Numbered from the stretch's first letter, positions 37,578 through 49,903 are shown. The stretch is DNA of 64,000 nucleotides from Methylotenera sp. (GCA_030652995.1 JAUSAG010000025.1:1-64000); one strand, 5' to 3'. Notes: generated by a model from the letters alone, not told the origin. A program made the numbers and translations.

Positions 37578-40500
37578 GTGATTACAACTAATACAGAGAA
37601 TTTAGGCGTTTCCGGACGCATTGCCAGATACTTTCAATCGGCACAAATCACACCGTTGATTGCGCTGGTAGCATTGTTGCTTGGCATGTTTGCAGTACTG
37701 GTCACCCCGCGTGAGGAGGAGCCGCAGATCAATGTCACCATGGCGAATGTGTTGATTCCATTTCCTGGGGCATCAGCCAAAAATGTAGAGCAAATGGTCT
37801 CTATTCCTGCTGAGCAGGTGTTATCGCAAATTGCAGATGTGGAGCACGTAACTTCGGTTTCTCGCCCAGGTATTGCGGTGATTACTGTGCAGTTCCAGGT
37901 CGGCGTGCCTCGCACTGAGGCATTGGTGCGCCTTTACAATACTATTCAGTCTAATCAGGATTGGTTGCCAAAAAACCTTGGTGTTGGCGACCCAATCATT
38001 AAACCTAAAGGTATTGATGATGTGCCTATTTTAGCGGCTACTTTATACGCTAAAAATAATCAGGACGGTGCTTACGAGCTTGAGCGTGTGGCACATGCGC
38101 TGGAGGCTGAAATCAAGCACGTGAAAGGTACGCGTGAAGTGGTGACGCTTGGCGGGCCGGGCCGGGCGGTAAATATTGACATAGACCCTGTGCGCATGGC
38201 GGCATCCAACATCACTATCGCAGATATGCGAAGTGCATTGCAATCAGCTAACCTTGGTGCTCCGCTAGGTGAAGTGACGAATGCCAACCAGTCGATTGCA
38301 GTCGAAGTTGGAAGGTATTTTGCTGATGCTAAAGATATTGCCGAGCTGGTTGTCGGCATACATAATGGCCACCCGGTATATCTTGGTGAAGTTGCCAAAA
38401 TTAACGATGGGCCGCCGCCTGCCGAGCGTTATGTTTGGTATGGCGAAGCTAATAAAAAATTGACGAATAGCATTGCTGAATATCCTGCTGTTACCATCAG
38501 CGTGACCAAAAAACCTGGTCAAAATGCAGTGGCGGTAGCTGATGCCGTTATCAAGCAGATTGATCGCCTGAAAAATGTGCTGATTCCAGCGGGTATAGAA
38601 GTGAAAATCACCAGAAACTATGGCGAAACCGCCAATGACAAAGCGCAAAAACTCATACAAAAGCTGATTTTTGCGACCTCTGCCGTTATTGCGTTAGTAT
38701 TTTTAGCGCTAGGTCGCCGTGAAGCAGCAATCGTTGGCGTAGCGGTTATCCTGACGCTCACCGCTACGCTATTTGCTTCGTGGGCATGGGGGTTTACACT
38801 TAACCGCGTTTCATTATTTGCGCTGATTTTCTCGATCGGCATTTTGGTCGATGATGCCATTGTGGTGGTTGAGAATATTCATCGGCACATGAAGCTTAAG
38901 CCATCGGCAACACTGACGGAGATTATTCCAGTTGCGGTAGATGAAGTTGGCGGGCCGACGATTTTAGCCACGCTGGCAGTGATAGCCGCGCTATTGCCTA
39001 TGGCTTTTGTGACTGGCTTAATGGGCCCTTATATGAGCCCGATTCCGATCAACGCCAGCATGGGTATGCTGATTTCACTGGCGGTGGCTTTCATTATTAC
39101 GCCCTGGTTATCTCGTATATGGCTGCGCCATGCACACCATGAAGATGCGTTGACTAGAAAGATTGCACCTGTTTTTACACGCATGTTCAATCCATTTCTA
39201 AGTGACGCTAGCGGCAAAAAGAATCGGCGTAAATTGTGGTTGGTGGTACTTGGGTTGATTATCCTGTCGCTAGCATTGCCAGTTACCAAACTGGTGGTGT
39301 TAAAGATGCTGCCATTTGATAACAAATCCGAGTTTCAGGTAGTGGTGGACATGCCGGCGGGTACGCCGCCAGAAACTACAGCTAGCGTACTGCATGCCAT
39401 GACCGCTTATCTGGCTACCGTGCCAGAAGTGACTAATTATCAAGCTTATGTAGGGCTTTCAGCGCCTATTAATTTTAACGGCTTGGTGCGTCAGTACTAC
39501 TTGAGAGGTGGCGGTGAGGTTGGCGATATTCAGGTGAATTTAGTCGATAAGCATCATCGTAGCGAACAGAGCCACGCCATTGCCGGCCGTGTTAGACCAG
39601 AACTGCAAAAGATTGCCCAAGCAATGGGTGCCAAAGTAAAAGTGGTTGAAGTGCCACCTGGACCACCAGTTATTTCACCGATTGTGGCTGAAATTTATGG
39701 GCCAATTGATGCTGACAGGCTAAAGTTGGCGAGACAAGTGCAACAGGTGTTTGATAGTACTGACGGCATTGTAGATACCGATAACAGCGGCATCGCTGAT
39801 GCTAAAAAAATCGAGTTAGTGGTAGATAAGAAAAAAGCAGCTTTATTGGGCGTCTCACAAGCGGCAATCGTTAGTACCTTACGTACTGGCTTGGCTGGGG
39901 AAGACGTTACCTATTTGCATGATGCCACTAAATATCCGGCCGGAACACGTTTGCGTTTGCCCGTATCCGCACAAGGTGATATAGAGGATTTACTCAAGCT
40001 TTCAGTATCAACCTCCAGTGGTAAGCTGGTGCCAATACGCGAACTGGTGTCTATTGAAAACACCTTGCGCGAGCAGCCTATTTTTCACAAGGATTTACTG
40101 CCTGTGAATTATGTAGTGGCCGATATGGCAGGTAAGCTGGATAGTCCGCTGTACGGCATGTTTGACATGCGTGACGCTGTAAGTAAAATTCAGGTGCCTA
40201 GTGGCGGCAAGCTTGGTGAGTCATTTATCAGCCAACCAGAAGATAATCAGCGTGGCTATGCCCTTAAATGGGATGGCGAATGGCAGGTGACGTATGAAAC
40301 TTTCCGTGACATGGGTGCCGCTTATGCTGTTGGCTTGATATTGATTTATTTACTTGTGGTGGCGCAGTTCGGCTCCTATTTAACGCCGCTGATTATCATG
40401 GCGCCCATTCCGCTGACTATTATTGGTGTAATGCCTGGTCACGCGTTGCTGGGCGCGCAATACACAGCTACCTCTATGATAGGCATGATTGCGTTGGCAG

Positions 40501-40784
40501 GGATTATCGTCAGAAACTCTATTCTACTGGTTGATTTTATCAATCTGGAAGTCGCATCAGGCAAGCCGTTTAAAGAGGCGGTGATCAACTCTGCCATCAC
40601 GCGCGCGCAACCTATTGTACTTACAGCGCTATCGGCCATGCTGGGTGCGTTTTTTATTTTGGATGACCCAATATTCAATGGTTTAGCTATCTCGTTGATA
40701 TTTGGTATTTTTGTCTCAACTTTGCTGACACTGATTGTGATTCCGTTGCTGTACTTTGTCGCATACAAACATAAATTTAATTAA
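37578..40784 (+). CDS. RND efflux pump inner-membrane permease
   Basis: 1068 residues from a GTG start. Twelve-helix RND plan with two large periplasmic loops. The proton-relay aspartates of helix 4 are present as Asp425-Asp426 in GILVDDAIVVVENIH. It lacks the Met/Glu-rich features of CusA-type metal pumps and is distinct from AcrB in length and sequence. Located 23 bp after the adaptor and followed by DUF2892, a TolC-like channel and sulfur enzymes, so the exported compound may be sulfur-related. Substrate is not shown by sequence. Confidence 0.92.
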   Translation: MITTNTENLGVSGRIARYFQSAQITPLIALVALLLGMFAVLVTPREEEPQINVTMANVLIPFPGASAKNVEQMVSIPAEQVLSQIADVEHVTSVSRPGIAVITVQFQVGVPRTEALVRLYNTIQSNQDWLPKNLGVGDPIIKPKGIDDVPILAATLYAKNNQDGAYELERVAHALEAEIKHVKGTREVVTLGGPGRAVNIDIDPVRMAASNITIADMRSALQSANLGAPLGEVTNANQSIAVEVGRYFADAKDIAELVVGIHNGHPVYLGEVAKINDGPPPAERYVWYGEANKKLTNSIAEYPAVTISVTKKPGQNAVAVADAVIKQIDRLKNVLIPAGIEVKITRNYGETANDKAQKLIQKLIFATSAVIALVFLALGRREAAIVGVAVILTLTATLFASWAWGFTLNRVSLFALIFSIGILVDDAIVVVENIHRHMKLKPSATLTEIIPVAVDEVGGPTILATLAVIAALLPMAFVTGLMGPYMSPIPINASMGMLISLAVAFIITPWLSRIWLRHAHHEDALTRKIAPVFTRMFNPFLSDASGKKNRRKLWLVVLGLIILSLALPVTKLVVLKMLPFDNKSEFQVVVDMPAGTPPETTASVLHAMTAYLATVPEVTNYQAYVGLSAPINFNGLVRQYYLRGGGEVGDIQVNLVDKHHRSEQSHAIAGRVRPELQKIAQAMGAKVKVVEVPPGPPVISPIVAEIYGPIDADRLKLARQVQQVFDSTDGIVDTDNSGIADAKKIELVVDKKKAALLGVSQAAIVSTLRTGLAGEDVTYLHDATKYPAGTRLRLPVSAQGDIEDLLKLSVSTSSGKLVPIRELVSIENTLREQPIFHKDLLPVNYVVADMAGKLDSPLYGMFDMRDAVSKIQVPSGGKLGESFISQPEDNQRGYALKWDGEWQVTYETFRDMGAAYAVGLILIYLLVVAQFGSYLTPLIIMAPIPLTIIGVMPGHALLGAQYTATSMIGMIALAGIIVRNSILLVDFINLEVASGKPFKEAVINSAITRAQPIVLTALSAMLGAFFILDDPIFNGLAISLIFGIFVSTLLTLIVIPLLYFVAYKHKFN

Positions 40785-40805
40785 CAACATTTAGGAGAGT
40801 TACAC

Positions 40806-41015
40806 ATGACTTCATGGAAATTGGTTCGAATTATTGCAGGCTTATTGATTTTATTATCGCTTGCGTTGGGTATGTCGGAAAGCCCGTTATTTGTGAGTCA
40901 ATACTGGTTGTACTTTACCGCTTTTATTGGGGTGAATCTGTTTCAAAGCGGTTTGACTAACTGGTGTTTGATGGAAAATATTTTGCGCAAGCTGGGTGTA
41001 CGCGCAGGCTGTTAA
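40806..41015 (+). CDS. DUF2892 (YgaP-type) inner-membrane protein
   Basis: 69 residues with two membrane helices and the conserved C-terminal NWCLMENILRKLGV motif. The same module is fused to rhodanese in YgaP, a membrane sulfurtransferase. Here it is free, with a rhodanese encoded two genes downstream, so the two may cooperate. AGGAG lies upstream of the ATG. The C-terminus ends in a second cysteine (RAGC). Confidence 0.82.
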   Translation: MTSWKLVRIIAGLLILLSLALGMSESPLFVSQYWLYFTAFIGVNLFQSGLTNWCLMENILRKLGVRAGC

Positions 41016-41029
41016 GGGATTCTCTAATC

Positions 41030-42421
41030 ATGGTGATGAAAAAAACTGCCCAAGCTTCAGTACTGCTTCTGTCACTCATTGCCAGCCAGGCACAAGCTTT
41101 TGATCTACTAGAAGCGTGGCAAGCTGCGCGCGTTTACGATCCGCAATTTGCCTCAGCTCGCGCCAGTGCTGAAGCTGGCCGCACCAAAAGCTTACAGGCA
41201 CTGGCACTAAAAAGCCCGCAAGTGACGCTTAATACAGGCATGGCGGGGGTGAGTAGTGATAATAAAATCAGTAATGCGCAATTTTCAAATGCACAATTCG
41301 CTGGAGGTGGTGCGGGTGCAAGTGGCACCACAGATTTTCGCACCAGAACCGATGCCGGACTGAATCTGAATCTGAATCTGCGCGCTGAGTATCCGCTTTA
41401 TGATGCCGCACGCAATGGCTCTGCTACGCAACTCAACAAGCAGGCGCAACTGGCTGAAGTACAGTTGACATTAGATGAGCAGCAACTCATGCAACGCGTG
41501 GCACAAACCTACTTTGACACGCTATTAGCAGCAGACACATTGACAACGCTTAAGGCGCAGCAGGCTGCGGTTGCCGAGGCGCTAGCGAGCGCCAAAGCGC
41601 GCTTCAAAGAAGGTGACGTGGCCATTATTGACACGCATGAAACGCAAGCGCGTTACGATTTACTCGCCTCACAGGTGCTTGAGGCCGAAAGCAATCTACA
41701 GCTTGCCCGCGCGGCTTTGGCTGATATGACGGGTAATCACGATGCCACATTGGTGCAACTGCCGCAGAAAACCAAGCTGGCAAGTGTCATCAGTGGTGAT
41801 TTGCAGGGTTGGCTGGCACGTGCGCAAAGTGGCCATCCGCTGGTGCATGCACAGCAGTTGCAGCAAGAAATTGCCCACACAGAGAGCGGTAAATTCCAAG
41901 CTAAATATTCCCCCGTGCTTAATTTAGTGGCGCTTGCAGGCGGAGAGCGTTTGCAGGGCTTGGGCGGCAGTGATGCCGATATTAGCAATCGTCAGCTGAG
42001 TCTTGGTGTGCAGCTGACTATTCCTCTGTATAGCGGCGGTATGCGCGATGCACGTTACCAAGAAGCGCTTGCGCTAGAAGAAAAATCCCGTAATCAAAGT
42101 GAATTTGTGCGCCAGCAGGCGGTGCGCGAGGCAAGGTCTGCTTGGCTGGCAGTCACTACAGGGAAGGGGCAGGTGACTGCACTGGAACAGGCTGAACATT
42201 CCGCCGAAATTAAACTTGATTCCACCCGTGTCGGTCGCGATGTGGGTGACCGCACCACGCTGGATGTGCTGAATTCTGAGCAGGCGCTTTACAACACACG
42301 TCTTGCACTTTACCGCAGCCGTTATCAGGTATTGTTGGCATTGCTTAACCTTTCAGCGGCAGTGGGTGAGTTAGGTGAACCTAGATTGCAGGAAATCAAT
42401 CAGTTACTTATAGCTAAATAA
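41030..42421 (+). CDS. TolC-family outer-membrane efflux protein
   Basis: 463 residues from the ATG at 41030 with AAGGGA ten bases upstream; the longer open frame from 40964 overlaps the DUF2892 gene and has no signal peptide. Signal peptide to AQA, then FDLLEAWQAARVYDPQFASARAS and a second repeat typical of TolC channels, with long helical stretches. It completes the tripartite pump. A short repeated AATCTG run encodes LNLNLNL near residue 120. Confidence 0.9.
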   Translation: MVMKKTAQASVLLLSLIASQAQAFDLLEAWQAARVYDPQFASARASAEAGRTKSLQALALKSPQVTLNTGMAGVSSDNKISNAQFSNAQFAGGGAGASGTTDFRTRTDAGLNLNLNLRAEYPLYDAARNGSATQLNKQAQLAEVQLTLDEQQLMQRVAQTYFDTLLAADTLTTLKAQQAAVAEALASAKARFKEGDVAIIDTHETQARYDLLASQVLEAESNLQLARAALADMTGNHDATLVQLPQKTKLASVISGDLQGWLARAQSGHPLVHAQQLQQEIAHTESGKFQAKYSPVLNLVALAGGERLQGLGGSDADISNRQLSLGVQLTIPLYSGGMRDARYQEALALEEKSRNQSEFVRQQAVREARSAWLAVTTGKGQVTALEQAEHSAEIKLDSTRVGRDVGDRTTLDVLNSEQALYNTRLALYRSRYQVLLALLNLSAAVGELGEPRLQEINQLLIAK

Positions 42422-42444
42422 ACATTACAAAAGGATAGAAAAAA

Positions 42445-42852
42445 ATGCCCAATCAAAACTTTTTTAAAAGCGTTTCAATGGTGGCGATTTCAGCTGGGTT
42501 GTTGTTAGCAGGCTGCCAGCCTTCAAATATTTCTTCAATGACGCCTAATGCGGCGGCAAAAATGTTCTCTGAGCAAAAGGCTATTATTGTAGATGTGCGT
42601 GAAGATAGTGAATGGAAAGAGGGCCATATCGCTGGTGCGATACACATTCCGCTGGCACAAGTTGAAAGCAGACTCAGAGAGCTTGCACAATATAAAAACA
42701 GCAATGTGGTCGTGCAATGCCGTAGCGGTAAGCGTTCGGCAAAGGCGGCTAGCACCCTTCAAGCAGCAGGTTTTACCAAAGTATATAACTTAACTGGCGG
42801 TATTATTGCTTGGGATAAAGACGGCTTGGCAACGACTAAATTTAACTTATAG
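42445..42852 (+). CDS. rhodanese-domain lipoprotein
   Basis: 135 residues. Lipoprotein signal peptide with LLAGC lipobox (lipid-bearing Cys24), then one rhodanese domain with DVREDSEWKEGHIAGAIHIP and the active-site loop CRSGKRS (Cys92). It should carry sulfur as a persulfide in the periplasm. It lies between the efflux channel and a haem lipoprotein, with sulfide:quinone reductase further on, so it may take over sulfur made by that enzyme; that link is inference. Confidence 0.92.
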   Translation: MPNQNFFKSVSMVAISAGLLLAGCQPSNISSMTPNAAAKMFSEQKAIIVDVREDSEWKEGHIAGAIHIPLAQVESRLRELAQYKNSNVVVQCRSGKRSAKAASTLQAAGFTKVYNLTGGIIAWDKDGLATTKFNL

Positions 42853-42861
42853 GAGCATTAA

Positions 42862-43455
42862 ATGAACAACATTATTTTAAAGACAGCTTTGGTATTGGTA
42901 GTGCTAACTGTTCCAGCCTGCGCCACTAAAGTCAGCAATGAAGCCACAACAGCAAAATATCTGGAGGAAAGCCGTAACACTGCGCTGGAGTTTAGAAAAA
43001 AACTAGGTGGGGTGCAAAAAGCGCAGCTTGAAAGCGTAGGTGCTGAGAATGCTATTCCTGTATGCAAAGTCATTGCCCCTGCAATGGCAGCGGAATACTC
43101 CCAAAATGGTCAAATACTCAAGCGAGTGTCGTTAAAAGCGCGCAATAAGGCGCTGGGGACGCCTGATACTTGGGAAAAAGAAGTGTTAGAGGGTTTTGAT
43201 AAGGCGCAACTTGCTGGCAAGCCTGTAGATGTCATGGAAGCTTCTACAGTGAGTAAAGAAGCGGATGGGCGTTGGTTTCGCTATGTGAAAGCGATTCCTA
43301 CCCAGCCACAATGTTTGCAATGCCACGGCAAGCCCAATGAAATATCAGCGGGTATGAAAGCACTATTGGCAAGGGAATACCCTGAAGATATGGCGACTGG
43401 TTATAGTGTAGGAGAAATTCGCGGCGCCATTTCAATCAAACGCAAGGTCAACTAA
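42862..43455 (+). CDS. DUF3365-type c-haem lipoprotein
   Basis: 197 residues. Signal peptide ending LTVPAC (Cys20) fits a lipoprotein, though the lipobox is not ideal. A DUF3365/Tll0287-like domain follows with one c-type haem motif CLQCH (151-155). Such proteins are thought to be redox or haem-PAS-like sensors, or electron carriers. It is 9 bp after the rhodanese gene and upstream of sulfide:quinone reductase, so a redox part in sulfide handling is likely. Confidence 0.85.
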   Translation: MNNIILKTALVLVVLTVPACATKVSNEATTAKYLEESRNTALEFRKKLGGVQKAQLESVGAENAIPVCKVIAPAMAAEYSQNGQILKRVSLKARNKALGTPDTWEKEVLEGFDKAQLAGKPVDVMEASTVSKEADGRWFRYVKAIPTQPQCLQCHGKPNEISAGMKALLAREYPEDMATGYSVGEIRGAISIKRKVN

Positions 43456-43520
43456 ATATTAGATGGTTACAGTAGAAAAATTAAATTTCAATAATTTAGT
43501 ATTTTTAACTAGGGGATTAG

Positions 43521-44795
<1,275 letters not shown>

Positions 44796-44824
44796 TCTCT
44801 TCCATGCGTGTTTGATAGGTTCAA

Positions 44825-44844
44825 GTGGGTTAAAATATACCCAC
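44825..44844. other. short hairpin between sqr and mutS
   Basis: GTGGGT (44825-44830) and ACCCAC (44839-44844) pair around TAAAATAT. It may end the sulfide operon weakly, or the TAAAAT may be the mutS -10. I cannot decide. Confidence 0.3.
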
Positions 44845-44866
44845 ATAAGAACCTGCGAACCATCGA

Positions 44867-47503
44867 ATGACCACCAAGAAAAATAGCCATACCACTGAAA
44901 ATCAGCCGGTGGATATTGATAATCACACCCCAATGATGCGCCAGTATTTAGGGCTTAAGGCACAACATCCTGACATGTTGCTGTTTTACCGCATGGGTGA
45001 TTTTTACGAGCTGTTTTTTGAGGATGCTGAAAAAGCATCTAAGTTGCTAGGGATCACCTTAACGCATCGCGGTAGCAGTAATGGTCAGCCGATTAAAATG
45101 GCAGGTGTACCTTATCATGCGGCTGAAGGATATTTAGCTAAGTTAACCAAGCTGGGCGAGGCGGTAGCTATTTGTGAGCAAGTGGGCGACCCTGCCACTA
45201 GTAAAGGCCCTGTGGCGCGTGAAGTCGCGCGTATCTTAACGCCAGGCACCTTAACTGATGCCGCATTGCTGGATGAATCCCGCGATTATCAATTATTAAG
45301 TATTTTTCAAGCTGATGGTTTGATTGGTCTTGCGCGCTTGAATTTAGCCTCGGGCAGTTTTATTTTAAGTGAAATTGCGGTGGGGTTGTTAGGTCAGGAG
45401 CTTGAGCGCATAGCCCCTAGCGAGATATTATTAGCTGACGATTTTACCCATGCGGCTTTGAGTTTGAACAAGGTTGCAAAACAGCGTTTAAGCCCATGGC
45501 AGTTTGATTTTGACAGCGCATTTAATACGCTGACTAAGCAATTTAATACTTATGATCTTAATGGTTTTGGTTGTGCCAATCTAAAACCCTCGATCTGTGC
45601 GGCTGGTGCCTTGCTTGATTACGTCAAACATACACAACGCTCCACCTTGCCCCATATCAATGCCATTAGTGTAGAAGCGACCAGTGCTTATCTGCAGTTA
45701 GACGCGGCTACACGTCGCAATTTAGAAATTGATATGACCTTGCGCGGTGAGCCCAGTCCTACGCTATATTCGCTGCTCAATACCACGCAAACGGCAATGG
45801 GCGCACGCTTGTTGCGGCATTGGCTGCATGAACCCTTGCAAGATCGAAATTTGAGCATGAAGCGACATGAGGCGATTGCTGATTTGATGCAAAGTGACCA
45901 ATTTCACAATCATCGGTTTTCAGGATTGCGGCAGTCGTTAAAATCGATAGGAGATATTGAGCGTATTACCGCGCGTATCGCTTTAAAAACTGCGCGGCCA
46001 CGTGATTTATCAGGTTTGGCAATGAGTTTGCAGCAATTGCCTTTATTACAAGTTCAACTTCAAAATCTGCCAGCAAGTTTGCTGCAAACGCTAGGGGCGC
46101 ATTTGACTGCACCAGCGGCACTTATTGTATTGCTCACCAATGCCATTAAGCCAGAGCCCAGTGTAGTGCTGCGTGAAGGCGGTGTCATTGCAAATGGCTA
46201 CGACGCCGAGTTAGATGAGCTACGCGCCATACAAACCAACCACGGTGATTTTTTGTTGCAATTTGAAGCGGCTGAAAAAGTGCGTACCGGCATTGCCAAC
46301 CTAAAAGTAGAATACAACAGTGTGCATGGTTTTTATATTGAAATGAGCCGCACCCAGGCTGAAAACGCGCCTGCCGAATATAGGCGTCGTCAAACACTCA
46401 AAAATGTTGAGCGCTTTATTACCCCAGAACTCAAAACATTTGAAGACAAAGTGCTAAGTGCAAACGACCGTGCCTTAGCGCGTGAAAAAATGCTGTACGA
46501 ACAAGTATTAACGCAATTGGGCCAATACATTGTATCCTTGAAAACCAATGCCGGCGCGGTGGCGAGCTTGGATGTGTTATGTTGTTTTGCTGAACGCGCC
46601 CTTAACTTGAATTATGTTGCGCCACAGTTTATTACCGAGGCGGGCATTGAAATTTTAGATGGTCGTCATCCAGTGGTTGAGCAGATTTCCATGCAGTCTT
46701 CCGGGCAGCCGTTTATTGCCAATGACGTTACGCTCAACCCTTATCGCCAATTGTTGCTAATTACAGGTCCGAATATGGGTGGTAAGTCTACCTTTATGCG
46801 GCAAACAGCTTTGATTGTTTTGCTCGCGCATTGCGGTTGTTACGTGCCTTCTACTTCAGCTAAAATCGGCGAAATTGACCGTATCATGACGCGAATAGGC
46901 GCCTCTGATGATTTGGCTGGCGGGCGTTCTACGTTTATGGTGGAAATGACCGAAACCGCTAACATTTTGCACAACGCCACGGATAAAAGCCTGGTGCTGC
47001 TAGATGAAATTGGCCGAGGCACTTCTACGTTTGATGGCCTAAGTTTGGCGTGGGCAGTGGCTAAGCAGTTGTTGGAAAAAAACAGGGCTTACACCTTGTT
47101 TGCCACCCACTATTTTGAATTAACGCGCATTGTGGATGAGTTTAAATATGCAGCCAATGTGCATTTAGATGCAGTTGAACACGGCAATAGCATCGTATTT
47201 ATGCATAAAGTGGAAGAGGGTGCAGCTAATCAGAGCTATGGCTTGCAAGTGGCGCAATTAGCAGGCATACCCAAATCGGTGATCACCGCAGCAAAAAGAA
47301 AATTAGCACAATTAGAGCTTAATCAAGTGACTAATCACGATGCTAAATCAGTGCCGCAGGTTGATATGTTTATGCACCATGAACAAGAAGCCGAGGTGCA
47401 ATCGCATCCGGCTTTAAGTGAGTTAGAGTCATTACAAGTGGATGACTTAACGCCTAGGCAGGCGTTAGATTTGTTATATAAGCTAAAAAATTTAACGCAA
47501 TAA
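44867..47503 (+). CDS. mutS: DNA mismatch recognition protein MutS
   Basis: 878 residues. N-terminal mismatch-binding motif [11 protein letters not shown] with the conserved Phe and Glu, then connector, lever and clamp domains. The ATPase has [22 protein letters not shown] and FATHYFELT. The C-terminal part reads [14 protein letters not shown]. Works with the endonuclease-type MutL of this window. It lies downstream of the sulfide operon with a 71-bp gap and is followed by a strong terminator. Confidence 0.97.
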   Translation: MTTKKNSHTTENQPVDIDNHTPMMRQYLGLKAQHPDMLLFYRMGDFYELFFEDAEKASKLLGITLTHRGSSNGQPIKMAGVPYHAAEGYLAKLTKLGEAVAICEQVGDPATSKGPVAREVARILTPGTLTDAALLDESRDYQLLSIFQADGLIGLARLNLASGSFILSEIAVGLLGQELERIAPSEILLADDFTHAALSLNKVAKQRLSPWQFDFDSAFNTLTKQFNTYDLNGFGCANLKPSICAAGALLDYVKHTQRSTLPHINAISVEATSAYLQLDAATRRNLEIDMTLRGEPSPTLYSLLNTTQTAMGARLLRHWLHEPLQDRNLSMKRHEAIADLMQSDQFHNHRFSGLRQSLKSIGDIERITARIALKTARPRDLSGLAMSLQQLPLLQVQLQNLPASLLQTLGAHLTAPAALIVLLTNAIKPEPSVVLREGGVIANGYDAELDELRAIQTNHGDFLLQFEAAEKVRTGIANLKVEYNSVHGFYIEMSRTQAENAPAEYRRRQTLKNVERFITPELKTFEDKVLSANDRALAREKMLYEQVLTQLGQYIVSLKTNAGAVASLDVLCCFAERALNLNYVAPQFITEAGIEILDGRHPVVEQISMQSSGQPFIANDVTLNPYRQLLLITGPNMGGKSTFMRQTALIVLLAHCGCYVPSTSAKIGEIDRIMTRIGASDDLAGGRSTFMVEMTETANILHNATDKSLVLLDEIGRGTSTFDGLSLAWAVAKQLLEKNRAYTLFATHYFELTRIVDEFKYAANVHLDAVEHGNSIVFMHKVEEGAANQSYGLQVAQLAGIPKSVITAAKRKLAQLELNQVTNHDAKSVPQVDMFMHHEQEAEVQSHPALSELESLQVDDLTPRQALDLLYKLKNLTQ

Positions 47504-47529
47504 AAAGCACCGCTATTGCGGTGCTTTTT
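47502..47529. terminator. bidirectional terminator between mutS and the FKBP gene
   Basis: Perfect 12-bp stem AAAAAGCACCGC (47502-47513) and GCGGTGCTTTTT (47518-47529), loop TATT. U runs exist in both directions, so it can end mutS and the convergent FKBP gene. Confidence 0.88.
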
Positions 47530-47568
47530 GCTTGGCACTAAGACTAAACAATCAGCTTGTTTGACGTT

Positions 47569-48048
47569 TTAGTGGTGATGGCCACCCGCGCCATGTACGT
47601 GCTGATGAGTGACTTCTTCTTTATTTGCCGTACGTACATCGGTAATGGTGGCAGTAAATACAACACGTTCACCCGCCCAAGGATGATTGCCATCTACAAT
47701 CACTTTGCCGTCTGCGATTTCTGTCACGGAATATAAAATCACTTCACCGGTTTCATCTTCGCCTTCAAATTGCATGCCTACTTTGAGCTCATCTGCTGGA
47801 AAAGCGCTGGCTGGCTCAATTTGCACCAACTCTTCATCGTATTCACCAAAGGCATCGGTAGGTTGTAAATCTACAATCACGACATCGCCAATGTTTTTAC
47901 CGTGCATCGCTTCTTCAACTTTAGGGAAAATATTGTCATAACCGCCATGTAAGTAAGCGACTGGTTCGTTGCTTGATTCAAGCACGTTGCCATCGGCATC
48001 TTTTAATTCATAAGTCATGGTGACAACAGTGTTCATGGTAATTTGCAT
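47569..48048 (-). CDS. slyD: FKBP-type peptidyl-prolyl isomerase (SlyD-like)
   Basis: 159 residues. SlyD-type FKBP: short FKBP halves split by an insert-in-flap domain, with YLHGGYDNIFPKVEEAMHGKNIGD and VDGNHPWAG. The last residues (HQHVHGAGGHHH) form a short His-rich metal-binding tail. Such proteins speed proline isomerisation and handle nickel. Convergent with mutS across a shared terminator. Confidence 0.92.
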   Translation of the reverse strand: MQITMNTVVTMTYELKDADGNVLESSNEPVAYLHGGYDNIFPKVEEAMHGKNIGDVVIVDLQPTDAFGEYDEELVQIEPASAFPADELKVGMQFEGEDETGEVILYSVTEIADGKVIVDGNHPWAGERVVFTATITDVRTANKEEVTHQHVHGAGGHHH

Positions 48049-48250
48049 GGTTAAATCCTTGAAATGGGGCTATATAAAAAATTAAGGCTAGAATTTTAAT
48101 CTATTTTTTGAAAATGCTTAAATGCTGAGTGGATTTATTTTGTGTATTTGCTTAATTGATTAAGTGTGGATGCGACCCATTTTGGGGGTGCCATCGCTTT
48201 AATTGATCCTAGAGACACTAAATTTAACATTGCTACTAGGTGGCTTTTCA

Positions 48251-48289
48251 AATGCATAAGCCCGTATCCTTGGTACGGGCTTATGCATT
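48251..48289 (-). terminator. hairpin terminator of the DEAD-box helicase gene
   Basis: Perfect 16-bp stem AATGCATAAGCCCGTA (48251-48266) and TACGGGCTTATGCATT (48274-48289) with a 7-base loop, just past the rhlE stop. The U tract is weak. Confidence 0.65.
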
Positions 48290-48319
48290 CACTTTCGTAG
48301 ATTGTCTAGTGTTTAAATT

Positions 48320-49903
48320 TTAACGACCTCTGCCACCGCTTCGGTGCGTGCTGTTTGGGTTGGTGTTGCTTCTGCCCGCACTGCCATGATTGGTGTTTTG
48401 ACGATTTGGCTGATGGCGGTTAGGGCTCGGCGGCGTAAATAAAGCAGGTTGCGGCATAGCTTGATGCCGAGCCGCTTCAGATAAAAGTTTGCTTGGTGCG
48501 TTTTGCGCATTGCCTTGAGCGTTACGTGGTTGTTGATTGCCAGGCTTGTGTGATGGCCTTCCTTCTGTGTTTAATGTTGAAGGATTCCGCGTTGGCTGTT
48601 TATCGCGACCTTGATTCCGCGCCGTTTTTTGACCCACGCCGTTTTCTGTGTTGTTTGATGAGCCTTGTGGCTTTTGTTGTCCACGCGGTGGGCGACCATG
48701 TGGTTGCCTTGGCGCGCGCGGTGCCTCAGGTTCAGGATTCGCGTTGGGCGTAAAACCTTCAGCGATCACTTTTGGAATCTCACGTTTAATGAGTTTTTCA
48801 ATATCTTTCAGTAGTTTGAGCTCTTCACGGTCAACGAGTGATACTGCAGCACCGCTGCTGCCCGCACGGCCAGTACGACCAATACGATGCACGTAATCTT
48901 CTGGCACATTGGGCAGCTCAAAGTTCACCACTTGTGGTAATTGGTCAATATCCAAACCACGCGCAGCAATGTCAGTTGCCACTAACACGCGCATGCTGCC
49001 ATCTTTAAATTGTGCCAGAGCTTTGGTGCGCGCGCCTTGGCTCTTATTGCCATGAATCGCAGCGGCTTGAATATCATCTTTAATCAGTTTTTCAGCCAAG
49101 CGGTTTGCACCGTGTTTGGTTCGCGTAAATACCAATACTTGCTTCCAGTCGTGGTGTTTAATTAAATGGCTCATTAAATCGCGCTTGTGTGCTTGAGGCA
49201 CCATGTGCACGGTTTGTTCAACCAACTCAGAGGCGGTGTTGCGACGCGCTACCTCAACAAAGCCTGGGTTATGCAACAAACCATCGGCCAAGGCTTTAAT
49301 TTCGTCAGAGAAGGTGGCTGAAAACAATAAGTTTTGGCGTTGCTTTGGCAGCATTGCCAATATTTTTTTAATGTCACGAATAAAGCCCATATCCAGCATA
49401 CGGTCAGCTTCATCCAGTACCAGAATTTCAACGCCTGACAAATCAACATTCTTTTGATTCGCGTGATCCAGCAAGCGGCCAGGGGTGGCGACTAAAATAT
49501 CCAGTGGCTTTTTTAAACGCGCAATTTGCGGGTTAGCATTAACACCACCAAAAATTACGGTAGAAGTTAACGGCAGATATTTGCCGTAAGTTTTTACGGA
49601 TTCTTCAATTTGCGCGGCAAGTTCTCGCGTGGGTGTGAGCATGAGGCAGCGCGGGCGGCCCTTAGCAACTTCGCTCAAAGGTTTTTGGTTGAGTATATGC
49701 AAAATAGGCAAAGTAAAACCAGCGGTTTTACCCGTGCCGGTTTGCGCGCCAGCCAGTAAATCACCACCGCTTAATACTTGCGGAATAGCTTTGGCTTGGA
49801 TTGGGGTTGGTGAAGTATAGCCCGCGTCAGCAATGGCGCGCAAAATAGATTCAGATAAGCCTAACTCGTTAAAGTTAAGTGATGTTGTTGTTTCAATAGT
49901 CAA
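48320..49903 (-). CDS. rhlE: DEAD-box RNA helicase RhlE
   Basis: 527 residues. Motifs Q ([23 protein letters not shown]), I (AQTGTGKT), II (DEAD), III (SAT), V ([11 protein letters not shown]) and VI ([10 protein letters not shown]). From about residue 385 the tail is low-complexity, rich in Gln, Asn, Arg, Pro and Gly, typical of RNA-binding extensions of RhlE. Likely roles in ribosome assembly and mRNA remodelling. Confidence 0.92.
   Translation of the reverse strand: MTIETTTSLNFNELGLSESILRAIADAGYTSPTPIQAKAIPQVLSGGDLLAGAQTGTGKTAGFTLPILHILNQKPLSEVAKGRPRCLMLTPTRELAAQIEESVKTYGKYLPLTSTVIFGGVNANPQIARLKKPLDILVATPGRLLDHANQKNVDLSGVEILVLDEADRMLDMGFIRDIKKILAMLPKQRQNLLFSATFSDEIKALADGLLHNPGFVEVARRNTASELVEQTVHMVPQAHKRDLMSHLIKHHDWKQVLVFTRTKHGANRLAEKLIKDDIQAAAIHGNKSQGARTKALAQFKDGSMRVLVATDIAARGLDIDQLPQVVNFELPNVPEDYVHRIGRTGRAGSSGAAVSLVDREELKLLKDIEKLIKREIPKVIAEGFTPNANPEPEAPRAPRQPHGRPPRGQQKPQGSSNNTENGVGQKTARNQGRDKQPTRNPSTLNTEGRPSHKPGNQQPRNAQGNAQNAPSKLLSEAARHQAMPQPALFTPPSPNRHQPNRQNTNHGSAGRSNTNPNSTHRSGGRGR

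Noticed and set aside
40964-41029. Longer start of the TolC-like protein
   Set aside because: It overlaps the DUF2892 gene and removes the signal peptide; the ATG at 41030 has an RBS.
41361-41385. AATCTG triplicated run in the TolC-like gene as a regulatory repeat
   Set aside because: It is inside a conserved coding region, keeps the frame and encodes a normal LNLNL strand.
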